Under the pieces are notes generated by a model, which worked only from the letters and a program-made list of their open reading frames with translations, made no database searches and was not told where the DNA came from. From contig JAABPS010000042.1 in assembly GCA_011391835.1 (NCBI GenBank), positions 1 to 12,639 on the forward strand: DNA of 12,639 bases, given 5' to 3'. Both the position numbers and the translations under genes were made by a program. Origin of the DNA: Desulfobacteraceae bacterium (GTDB taxonomy: Bacteria > Desulfobacterota > Desulfobacteria > Desulfobacterales > JAABPS01). Shown piece after piece: positions 1 to 6,606 of the stretch; the first letter of the stretch is position 1; each line of letters opens with the position of its first letter.

Positions 1-574
1 CCTTCTTCAAAAAGCGGTGACGGGCCACAAAAATATCACTGATATAGAACAAGAAAGCGCCGGAAAATACCAGGATTCTTCCGGCCAGATTGATCCGGGA
101 ATCTCCCAGGATCGAAAAGGCCCCGGCCATCATGGCAGTAATCACAAGGATATAAATGACAACCGGAATATTCATCTTCCCAAGATGGGGCCTGAGCCAC
201 ACATACACCCATCCGCTGGCAAGAATGGCCAGAGCAGACCCTGCCCACGTCAACGGGTTCACCTGCGCCACATGGAAGAAAGCTGCAATATAAAATACAT
301 GCCCAAGCAGAAATGACACCAGCCCGGCCATAAACATTTTCTTCTGCGGCAGGGCAAGAAACAGATCCCCGCCTGCGCAAAAGATCAGCCCTGTTAATAA
401 AAACCGAAAATAGCCGGGAATAGGATGCGGTTGAACATTTACTGCAAAAAGAAACAGCAAAGAAAGAAACAGCTTTGTAGGAACCATGCCTTTATGGATT
501 TCATCCCTTTCATAGAAAAGAAACCAGGGCAGCAATACCGCCGCTGCAATAATAATAAACATATTTAACAGCAT
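1..574 (-). CDS. YhhN/TMEM86-family membrane protein (lysoplasmalogenase-like), C-terminus cut by window edge
   Basis: The frame reads from an ATG at 574 to the left edge without a stop, giving 191 codons. A strong Shine-Dalgarno GGAGGA (581-586, 6 nt spacing) fixes the start. The protein is almost entirely hydrophobic, with several membrane segments. It carries family landmarks: GGDLFL near residues 68-73, LLGHVFY at 89-95, and the C-terminal GAFLFYISDIFVA at 172-184. Known YhhN/TMEM86 members are integral membrane proteins of roughly 210-230 residues, and mammalian TMEM86B hydrolyses the vinyl-ether bond of lysoplasmalogens. If the family length holds, only a short C-terminal tail is missing. 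The gene starts 20 nt after the end of pepA and is probably co-transcribed with it. Lysoplasmalogenase activity is inferred from family only; bacterial members are mostly uncharacterised. Confidence 0.85.
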   Translation of the reverse strand, partial: MLLNMFIIIAAAVLLPWFLFYERDEIHKGMVPTKLFLSLLFLFAVNVQPHPIPGYFRFLLTGLIFCAGGDLFLALPQKKMFMAGLVSFLLGHVFYIAAFFHVAQVNPLTWAGSALAILASGWVYVWLRPHLGKMNIPVVIYILVITAMMAGAFSILGDSRINLAGRILVFSGAFLFYISDIFVARHRFLKK

Positions 575-594
575 GATGTCTCCTCCAAAATACC

Positions 595-2064
595 TTAGAA
601 CTTTTCCAGGAAATCACATAAAAGCCGAACCCCAAAACCCGTACCTCCGGCACTGCAATAATCATCTGCCTTGGTTATTGAAGAAGGCCCGGCAATATCA
701 ATATGCGCCCATCTCTGGCCTTCCACAAATTCAGCAATAAACAGCGCGCCCGTTATTGCACCGCCATAACGGGTGCTGCTGATATTTTTAATATCCGCAA
801 GATCGCTTTTTAACAGCTCCTTGTAATCATCCGGCAGAGGCAGACGCCAGCAGCGTTCAAATGTTTTGTCTGCAGAATCAAGAAGTTGCTGTGCCAGCTG
901 GTCATCAAAAGAAAACAAACCGGCAATTTTTTCCCCAAGAGCGACCACGCATGCCCCGGTCAGCGTGGCCATGTCGATAATGGTATGCGGTTTATACGTC
1001 TTTACTGCCCAGGACATGGCATCCACGAGTATTAGCCTGCCTTCAGCATCAGTGTTCCCAATTTCCACGGTTTTGCCGTCATAGCTTTTTACAATATCGC
1101 CTGGCCGGGACGCGTCTCCGGATGGCATATTTTCAACAATCGGCAGAACACCGATAATGTGCTGTTTCATATTCATCTTTGCCGCAGTAATGAGTGTTGC
1201 GGCAACACTGGCCGCGCCGGACATGTCTGTTTTCATATCTTCAAGGGATCCGGACGGCTTCAGATTAATTCCTCCTGAATCAAATGTGACTCCCTTGCCC
1301 ACGAGAACAATGGTCTTTCGTGAAGTCTTCGGACGATGCTCCAGCACGACCATTCTGGGCTGGCTCCGGCTTCCTGCAGATACCGCAAGAAAGCATCCGA
1401 ATTTTTTCTGCCTGAGCTCCTTTTCCCCAAATACCGTTACTTTCAGGCCCTCTTTTCTGGAAATTGCACTGATGGTGCGGGCAAACTGATCAGGTCGTTT
1501 ATCATTCGGCGGCATGCTCACCCAGTCCCGCGCCAGAATTGTTCCCTGGCAAATCGTAGCCACTTTGAACGGCAGGTGTTTAAATTGTTGAACTGTTCCT
1601 TTTTTGACAAGGAAATTGATCGTGCGTATCGGTTTTTGCTTTTTCTCTTTTTTATATTTATCAAACAGGTGGTTTCCCAGGCACGCGCCTTCCATGAGCG
1701 ATTCAAGCACCACAGAATCTTCCAGGAGGACTGCTGATGCGTCTGGAACTGAGATGGATATTTCAGAAATCCCATATGTTATGCATTTTTTCACACCTTT
1801 CCCTGCAATGGATCGGAACGCTTCAGCGTCTAATTTGCCAACTTTCCCCATCCCCAAAAAAATAGCGCGATCCACCTTTGACCCGGATATGTTATACAGG
1901 ATAATCTCGTCATCTTTTTTGCCGGTAAATTCTTTAAGATCTTTTGCCTGCTTAACCAGCGATAACAGCACGCTATCCGTATGTATATCCCTGTCCTCAC
2001 ATACCGGAATAATCAGTGTGTCAATTTTTTCAGTTTTCAGATCAACTCGTTTCAAATGCAACAT
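595..2064 (-). CDS. pepA: Leucyl aminopeptidase (M17, PepA/LAP)
   Basis: Cytosolic M17 metallo-aminopeptidase, which removes N-terminal residues from peptides using two divalent metal ions; the family is usually hexameric. The 489-aa length is normal. The first ~170 residues form the variable N-terminal macro-like domain and the rest is the catalytic domain. The signature NTDAEGRL is at 337-344. By comparison with E. coli PepA, the metal ligands are K257, D262, D280, D339 and E341, and the catalytic residues are K269 and R343. All are present, so the enzyme should be active. The ATG at 2064 has AAGGGG 8 nt upstream. The gene is preceded by its own consensus promoter (2174-2203) with a ~100-nt leader and followed after 20 nt by the YhhN-family gene. 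Some PepA proteins also bind DNA; nothing here shows or excludes that. Confidence 0.96.
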   Translation of the reverse strand: MLHLKRVDLKTEKIDTLIIPVCEDRDIHTDSVLLSLVKQAKDLKEFTGKKDDEIILYNISGSKVDRAIFLGMGKVGKLDAEAFRSIAGKGVKKCITYGISEISISVPDASAVLLEDSVVLESLMEGACLGNHLFDKYKKEKKQKPIRTINFLVKKGTVQQFKHLPFKVATICQGTILARDWVSMPPNDKRPDQFARTISAISRKEGLKVTVFGEKELRQKKFGCFLAVSAGSRSQPRMVVLEHRPKTSRKTIVLVGKGVTFDSGGINLKPSGSLEDMKTDMSGAASVAATLITAAKMNMKQHIIGVLPIVENMPSGDASRPGDIVKSYDGKTVEIGNTDAEGRLILVDAMSWAVKTYKPHTIIDMATLTGACVVALGEKIAGLFSFDDQLAQQLLDSADKTFERCWRLPLPDDYKELLKSDLADIKNISSTRYGGAITGALFIAEFVEGQRWAHIDIAGPSSITKADDYCSAGGTGFGVRLLCDFLEKF

Positions 2065-2173
2065 AGCGCTTACCCCTTCCCCGGCTGATATCCGACGCCT
2101 GTCTGTGCATACGTGTCATCAAACCCTGCCCGTTGGAACAGCTTCAAAATCATAAATCATTTATTTTCAGGCA

Positions 2174-2203
2174 ATTATAATGCATTTTGGCTTTGTGTGT
2201 CAA
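2174..2203 (-). promoter_or_regulatory. Sigma70-type promoter of pepA
   Basis: On the minus strand a perfect -35 TTGACA (2203-2198) is followed by an 18-bp spacer and a perfect -10 TATAAT (2179-2174). Transcription would start near 2167, giving a leader of about 100 nt before the pepA ATG at 2064. It lies in the 152-bp gap between the stop of the radical SAM gene and pepA, so pepA and the YhhN-family gene can be transcribed independently of the upstream operon. Confidence 0.75.
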
Positions 2204-2210
2204 CCAAAAT
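2184..2210. repeat. Inverted repeat overlapping the pepA promoter
   Basis: Perfect 7-bp arms ATTTTGG (2184-2190) and CCAAAAT (2204-2210) are separated by 13 bp. One arm lies in the -35/-10 spacer and the other directly upstream of the -35 hexamer, so the dyad brackets the -35 element. No T-run follows on the minus strand, so it does not look like an intrinsic terminator of the upstream gene. An operator is possible but unproven. Confidence 0.4.
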
Positions 2211-2216
2211 AGTATG

Positions 2217-3560
2217 TCATGCCAAAGATACCGTCTCTTTTAAATGCGTTATTGCAGCCCAGGAGAACGGCTCCTTCTGGCAGGGGAGTATGGAATTATT
2301 GGTAAAAATCGGATCTGATTTCAAATCATATCTGGAAGAAACAACTGCCCGTTCCCAAAGAGCAGTATGCGGGATGGGGGAGTAATACGCAAGAATCGGG
2401 GTTATCTGGCTTTGCCTGACTATGGTAATCGATTCTTCAATTGAAGTCAGTTTCTGATCCGGCAGTCCCGCAAGAAGATAGGCGCCCACCTGGGTTCTGC
2501 TGAACCCTGCTGCTTTTAGAAATGAAACCGCTTTGTGAAATTCATCTCCGGTAACCTTGCTGTCTAAATCTTTCCGGCTGCCAAACGCAGACGTTTCCAG
2601 TCCAAGGCGAAGGGTTTTAAAACCGGCTTGAAACATCAGCACTGCTGTGTGTTTTGTCATCCCCCGTATATGGATGGCATTGGGCGTATGAAACCGCAGA
2701 CTGAGCCTTGAACCTATTATCCGCTCAAGCAGGGGGATTGCATGCTGTTCCGGGTCTGCAAGAAACGCATCATCATAAAGCACAAAATCACCAACACCAC
2801 GGGTTTGGTGCCAGTACGTTATCTCATCCATCACAGAATCAGGAGATCTGAGCCTTCGTTCAGGATGTAAAAAATGGGACGCACAATACGCACAGGAGAA
2901 CGGACACCCCGTGGATGTCAATAGAGGCACATACGGAATCTTTTGTTGCAGATCAAATGCAGGATAGGGATAGGTGTTCAGATGATCCGGATCAAATTTC
3001 ATTTTCACCGGATATCCCGTGATGTCCGCCGCAAGTTTAAGGACATCTCCTTCAGCCGCTCCATTTACCACACGATCTGCATTTGAATTTTGAACAGCAT
3101 GCTCGTAGCACAAAGTTGCATAGATTCCGCCCAGAACTACCGGCACATCCGGGAAAACATCTTTTAAAACAGCAATGGTTTCCTGAACGCCCGGATACCA
3201 GTAAGTCATCAAAGACGTCACAAGGATAAGATCCGGTGCTGGTACAGTCCGTAGATCTTCCCTGAACCAGGAAGGCTCAATGCCATATCTGGAAAAATTT
3301 CGAGGAACATCACGTATCGTTTCAGGTGTGGGAATCTTTGTTTTACGATACGGCCCCCGCCCGTATCTGGCGTGGGGCTCTGCGTATCCTGCCTTTGAGT
3401 GAAACCTGTCCATGCAGTCCATATAGGATACATTAAATCCATGCTGCCGCAGGATGGCTGCGAGATACAGAACCCCCAGCGGTTTGGACCAGAAATCATA
3501 CGCGGCGAAGTCATGTATCCAGGGATTAATGAAAAGAATATGTGGGGTATCTTTTTTCAC
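2217..3560 (-). CDS. B12-binding-domain radical SAM protein
   Basis: A 447-aa protein. The N-terminal ~170 residues resemble the cobalamin-binding Rossmann-type domain of the B12/radical SAM superfamily (INPWIHDF near 11-18, PLGVLYLAAILRQHGF at 27-42, VVLGGIYAT at 141-149). A radical SAM core follows from about 210, with the cluster motif C219-x3-C223-x2-C226 (CPFSCAYC). No SPASM-type Cys-rich tail is visible, which argues against AhbC or AhbD. The start is GTG at 3560; a TAG lies in frame seven codons upstream, and no good Shine-Dalgarno is present. The gene lies 65 nt after the ahbB-like gene and is probably the last of the yejB-mtnA-ahbB operon. Substrate unknown: family members include methyltransferases and other C-C or C-S bond-forming enzymes, and nothing here identifies which. 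Confidence 0.88.
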   Translation of the reverse strand: MKKDTPHILFINPWIHDFAAYDFWSKPLGVLYLAAILRQHGFNVSYMDCMDRFHSKAGYAEPHARYGRGPYRKTKIPTPETIRDVPRNFSRYGIEPSWFREDLRTVPAPDLILVTSLMTYWYPGVQETIAVLKDVFPDVPVVLGGIYATLCYEHAVQNSNADRVVNGAAEGDVLKLAADITGYPVKMKFDPDHLNTYPYPAFDLQQKIPYVPLLTSTGCPFSCAYCASHFLHPERRLRSPDSVMDEITYWHQTRGVGDFVLYDDAFLADPEQHAIPLLERIIGSRLSLRFHTPNAIHIRGMTKHTAVLMFQAGFKTLRLGLETSAFGSRKDLDSKVTGDEFHKAVSFLKAAGFSRTQVGAYLLAGLPDQKLTSIEESITIVRQSQITPILAYYSPIPHTALWERAVVSSRYDLKSDPIFTNNSILPCQKEPFSWAAITHLKETVSLA

Positions 3561-3589
3561 TGCTGGCAGAAGATATATCTATGTCATTA

Positions 3590-3607
3590 AGGGAATACAT
3601 GTTCCCT
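3590..3607. repeat. Short inverted repeat between the ahbB-like and radical SAM genes
   Basis: Perfect 6-bp arms AGGGAA (3590-3595) and TTCCCT (3602-3607) flank a 6-nt loop in the 65-nt spacer. It could form a small hairpin in the operon mRNA, 30 nt upstream of the GTG start of the radical SAM gene. There is no T-run, so it is not a classical terminator. Role unknown. Confidence 0.3.
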
Positions 3608-3625
3608 GGAAAAAAGAATCCTGCG

Positions 3626-4117
3626 TCACTCGTCAAGATCGTCGTCAAAATACTGCATGGAGGTCTTCTTCAACTCCCGTATGCTGAATAATAGCGTGTA
3701 CTGGTCAACCGATGCCTTTTTTGACATTTCTCGGGCAATGGCATGGCAGGACTGCTCATCTTTGGCATGGATCATGGTGTACAGATTGTAGGGCCATTTT
3801 TTTGTGGTTTTTCTCACATAGCAGTGAGATACCTCCTTAAAGGATGCCATGATCCTGCCTACTTCATCCACACGGTCATCATCCACTTTCCACGCAGTCA
3901 TGGCGTTTGCAGTATACCCCGACATCTGGTGGCGGATCGTTGCGCCAAACCGGCGGATAACGCCTCTGTCACACAGAGACCTTATTTTCTCTAAAAGCTC
4001 TTCTTCAGAAATTCCCAGCTGGCTGGCAATCGTAAAAAACGGCCGTTCAGTGACCGGCATATCATCCTGAATTGAAGCAATGATCTTTTTTTCAAGTTCC
4101 GTCAGCACGTGACCCAT
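3626..4117 (-). CDS. ahbB: AsnC/Lrp-family siroheme decarboxylase-like protein (AhbB type)
   Basis: A 163-aa protein with an N-terminal winged-helix part (about 5-57, ending GVIRRFGA) and an AsnC-type ligand domain (about 68-150). The stretch RRFGATIRHQMSGYTANAM (55-73) and the late YNLYTMIH (110-117) and KKTSMQYF (150-157) are what I recognise from the AhbB subunit of siroheme decarboxylase. With AhbA it converts siroheme to 12,18-didecarboxysiroheme in the alternative heme pathway of sulfate reducers and archaea. The enzyme acts on tetrapyrrole, not as a DNA regulator. No ahbA, ahbC or ahbD is in the window, so the partner would be elsewhere. The ATG lies 4 nt after the mtnA stop with only a weak ribosome site, suggesting translational coupling. 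A related Lrp-like regulator is less likely. Confidence 0.78.
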   Translation of the reverse strand: MGHVLTELEKKIIASIQDDMPVTERPFFTIASQLGISEEELLEKIRSLCDRGVIRRFGATIRHQMSGYTANAMTAWKVDDDRVDEVGRIMASFKEVSHCYVRKTTKKWPYNLYTMIHAKDEQSCHAIAREMSKKASVDQYTLLFSIRELKKTSMQYFDDDLDE

Positions 4118-4121
4118 CGTT

Positions 4122-5228
4122 CTATATCATTTTTTCAGGAAAAAGCTTTTTGATATCAGCTGCCGATGCCCGGCAAACCCCTCTTTCCGTAATAATTCCT
4201 GTGACCAGCCTCGCGGGGGTGACATCAAAGGCAATGTTCATTGCCGGGCTGTCTGCCGGAGGGACCAGCACCGATGTTATCTCTCCCTGATATAACCCCT
4301 GAACATATCGGATCTCATCCGGATCCCGCTGTTCGATCGGAATTTCCTTGATACCATCTTTCAGCTCCCAGTCAATGGTACTGGAGGGCATCGCCGCATA
4401 AAACGGAATATCATTATCATGGGCAGCAAGGGCTTTGTGATAGGTTCCGATCTTGTTGGCCACATCACCGGTACATGTAGTTCGGTCAGACCCGACAATC
4501 ACCATATCCACCATACCCTGCTGCATCAGATACCCGCTCGCATTGTCGATAATCACCGTGTGATGCACACCATACTTCCCCAGTTCCCAGGCGGTCAGCC
4601 GGGCTCCCTGGTTTAGCGGACGGGTCTCATCCACCCATACATGGATATCTATTCCCTTTTCATATGCCATGTATATGGGCGCTGTTGCAGTTCCCCACTC
4701 AATACATGCGAGCCAGCCTGCATTGCAGTGGGTAAGAATATTGACTGTCCTGCCCTCTTTTGCCCTGCTGATGGCCTGAATCAGTCCCAGCCCGTGTTCA
4801 CCGATCTTTTTGCAGTTATCTGCCTCTTCTTCTGTTATGTCGCCTGCCTCATTTCTCGCGGCATCCACCCGATCCCGCGTATGTTCAACTGCCAATATCT
4901 TGTCCAATACCCTGTCCGCCGCCCACGCGAGATTGACTGCCGTGGGTCTGGCGGATTTGATTCGTTCACACTCGCGAGCGATATAATCATTCTTAATGAA
5001 CTCACCCGGATGATTCAATGCGGCAAGATACATACCGTATGCTCCGGTTACACCAATCAGCGGCGCTCCGCGTACCTGCATGGTTTGAATGGCTTCAATA
5101 ATACCATCCGCTGTTTTCACATCACGGATAACTAATTCATGGGGAAGCAGCCGCTGATCAATAATCTTTACAGTTTTTAAATCCCTGTCTATCCAGATCG
5201 GCCGGAGATCCTTTCCATCCACTTTCAT
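4122..5228 (-). CDS. mtnA: S-methyl-5-thioribose-1-phosphate isomerase
   Basis: A 368-aa protein of the MtnA/eIF2B-alpha fold. It interconverts methylthioribose-1-phosphate and methylthioribulose-1-phosphate in methionine salvage. Landmarks are RGAPLIG (53-59), THCNAGWLA (167-175) with the presumed catalytic Cys168, ETRPLNQGARLTAWEL (201-216) and GSDRTTCTGDVANKIGTY (246-263) with the presumed catalytic Asp248. Length and motifs are complete. The ATG at 5228 has AAAGG about 8 nt upstream. It follows the permease gene by 41 nt and precedes the ahbB-like gene by 4 nt. No other methionine-salvage gene (mtnP, mtnK, mtnB, mtnC, mtnD) is nearby. A relaxed or related sugar-phosphate isomerase role (ribose-1,5-bisphosphate isomerase-like) cannot be ruled out, but the MtnA motifs fit best. 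Confidence 0.93.
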   Translation of the reverse strand: MKVDGKDLRPIWIDRDLKTVKIIDQRLLPHELVIRDVKTADGIIEAIQTMQVRGAPLIGVTGAYGMYLAALNHPGEFIKNDYIARECERIKSARPTAVNLAWAADRVLDKILAVEHTRDRVDAARNEAGDITEEEADNCKKIGEHGLGLIQAISRAKEGRTVNILTHCNAGWLACIEWGTATAPIYMAYEKGIDIHVWVDETRPLNQGARLTAWELGKYGVHHTVIIDNASGYLMQQGMVDMVIVGSDRTTCTGDVANKIGTYHKALAAHDNDIPFYAAMPSSTIDWELKDGIKEIPIEQRDPDEIRYVQGLYQGEITSVLVPPADSPAMNIAFDVTPARLVTGIITERGVCRASAADIKKLFPEKMI

Positions 5229-5269
5229 TTAAAAACCTTTCACTTCTGCAAACGTTAACAATACCCTCG

Positions 5270-6298
5270 CTATTCAAACCTCACCCGTGGATCAACAATG
5301 GCTACACACATGTCGGACAGAATATTTCCGATGAGAAGAAGAAGGGATGAAATAACCAGAATACCCAGCACCACCGGATAATCCCGTTCAACAACCGATT
5401 CATATCCCAGCAGCCCCATCCCGTTGATATTGAACACCTTCTCGATAAGAAACGATCCGGTTAAAATAATGGAAATCGTATTTCCAAAATGCGTCGCAAT
5501 AGGAATCAGGCTGTTTCGAAGCGCATGATGAAATACAGCCTTTTTAAACGGAAGCCCTTTGGCCATAGCCGTTCGCACATAATCCGAAGACAGATTATCC
5601 ATCAGCGTATTCTTCATTAAAAAGGTCATGACCGCAAATGATCCCAGCACATAGCTGGTCAGGGGAAGCGCTGTATGCCGGGCGATATCATATAATTTTC
5701 CAAAAAAAGAAAGCTCCCCAAAATTTTCGCTCATCAGCCCTCCCAGGGGAAAGACTTCCCAGTAAGAGGCAAACAGGACAAGCATCATGACTCCCACCAC
5801 CCATCCCGGAATCGCGTATCCAATAAAAACCACAATGGACGACACAGTATCAAAGGGAGTTTTATGATGGATGGCTTTTACGATCCCAAGGGGAATGCAG
5901 ATTCCGTATGTGAGAAGCATGGTAAGAATACCAAAATAAAGCGATATGGGAATGCGCTCTTTTATCATATCCCATACAGGATCATAATACCGGGTGGATA
6001 CACCTAAATCTCCTGTCAGTACTTTACCCAGCCATAGAACATAACTGATCAGAACCGGTTTATCAAACCCATAGTACTTCTTCAGCATATCCAGCTGTTC
6101 TTCAGATAACGGCTGGTTTTGCTCCTCGGATGGCAGTGCTGCCCGGCCACCTCCCTCCAGCCGCTGCTGCTGCGCCTGAACAACAATGCGCTCAATGGGC
6201 CCTCCAGGAACAAGCCGCGTCATGGCAAATACCATGAGTGTAATCCCCAGAAATGTCGGCAAAACCAAAAGCAGACGTCTGATAAAATATTGCCCCAT
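5270..6298 (-). CDS. yejB: YejB-type peptide/microcin C-like ABC transporter permease
   Basis: Inner-membrane permease of the oligopeptide (DppB/OppB) ABC transporter class. From the ATG at 6298 it has 342 residues, opening MGQYFIRRLL, which matches the MGAYLIRRLL opening of E. coli YejB. Other Yej-like stretches are YYGFDKP (76-82 counted from the 6301 ATG), IGYAIPGW (160-167), the cytoplasmic EAA-type loop YVRTAMAKGLPFKKAVFHHA (241-260), FNINGMGLLGYE (290-301) and the C-terminal VDPRVRFE. About six membrane segments are apparent. An ATG one codon earlier (6301) is only 1 nt from the ribosome site, so 6298 is preferred. Partner genes yejA, yejE and yejF are not in the window: upstream is a divergent gene and downstream is mtnA. 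It is likely the first gene of the minus-strand operon. Confidence 0.9.
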   Translation of the reverse strand: MGQYFIRRLLLVLPTFLGITLMVFAMTRLVPGGPIERIVVQAQQQRLEGGGRAALPSEEQNQPLSEEQLDMLKKYYGFDKPVLISYVLWLGKVLTGDLGVSTRYYDPVWDMIKERIPISLYFGILTMLLTYGICIPLGIVKAIHHKTPFDTVSSIVVFIGYAIPGWVVGVMMLVLFASYWEVFPLGGLMSENFGELSFFGKLYDIARHTALPLTSYVLGSFAVMTFLMKNTLMDNLSSDYVRTAMAKGLPFKKAVFHHALRNSLIPIATHFGNTISIILTGSFLIEKVFNINGMGLLGYESVVERDYPVVLGILVISSLLLLIGNILSDMCVAIVDPRVRFE

Positions 6299-6302
6299 CA
6301 TA

Positions 6303-6309
6303 CTCCTTT
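6303..6309 (-). promoter_or_regulatory. Ribosome binding site deciding the yejB start
   Basis: Minus-strand AAAGGAG ends 1 nt before the ATG at 6301 and 4 nt before the in-frame ATG at 6298. The wider spacing, plus similarity of the N-terminus to E. coli YejB, favours 6298 as the used start. Confidence 0.6.
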
Positions 6310-6341
6310 AAATCTTACATAGCTGAAAATCTACTGCGAAT

Positions 6342-6370
6342 CTCATACATTACAAACCGATTCTTTTCAA
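6342..6370 (-). promoter_or_regulatory. Candidate promoter for the yejB operon
   Basis: On the minus strand TTGAAA (6370-6365; 5 of 6 consensus) and TATGAG (6347-6342; 4 of 6) are separated by 17 bp. Transcription would begin about 35 nt upstream of the yejB start. This is a pattern match only. Confidence 0.4.
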
Positions 6371-6523
6371 GCAATCCATAAAAGAACAACGATAATCTTT
6401 TGAGCGGCACGATGACCTGTTCCGTTGTTTCTGCACATCTGAAACAGACACAGATGGATCATATTATTCCAATATTACATAATGTTAGAGCGTAACGGAT
6501 TGATGTTTTATATGAGAAATGCC

Positions 6524-6552
6524 TGGACATTTCATTTATTTTCAGTTATACG
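6524..6552 (+). promoter_or_regulatory. Candidate promoter for the flavoprotein-SCP2 gene
   Basis: TGGACA (6524-6529; 5 of 6 consensus) and TATACG (6547-6552; 4 of 6) with a 17-bp spacer, about 50 bp upstream of the ATG at 6607. Pattern match only. Confidence 0.4.
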
Positions 6553-6606
6553 GATTTACAGGTTCAGTTTATCTATGCATTCATCCTTAACAGATGGTGA
6601 GATACA

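Larger units (their letters stand above)
6302..6606. other. Divergent intergenic region (305 bp)
   Basis: A 305-bp AT-rich gap between the divergent yejB and flavoprotein-SCP2 genes. It contains candidate promoters for both directions (6342-6370 minus, 6524-6552 plus). A small dyad CATCTG (6436-6441) / CAGATG (6451-6456) with a 9-nt loop lies between them and could be an operator. No convincing ORF, RNA gene or terminator was seen in it. Confidence 0.6.

Noticed and set aside
36..380. 114-codon minus-strand frame
   Set aside because: Another reading frame of the same strand over the YhhN-family gene. The true frame shows the membrane family pattern and runs off the left edge.
1604..2155. 183-codon plus-strand frame antisense to pepA
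   Set aside because: Lies wholly over the strongly supported pepA catalytic gene and its leader. It resembles no family and has no ribosome site, so it is a shadow frame.
3590..3607. Terminator between the ahbB-like gene and the radical SAM gene
   Set aside because: Only a 6-bp stem and no T-run on the minus strand, so it is unlikely to split the operon.
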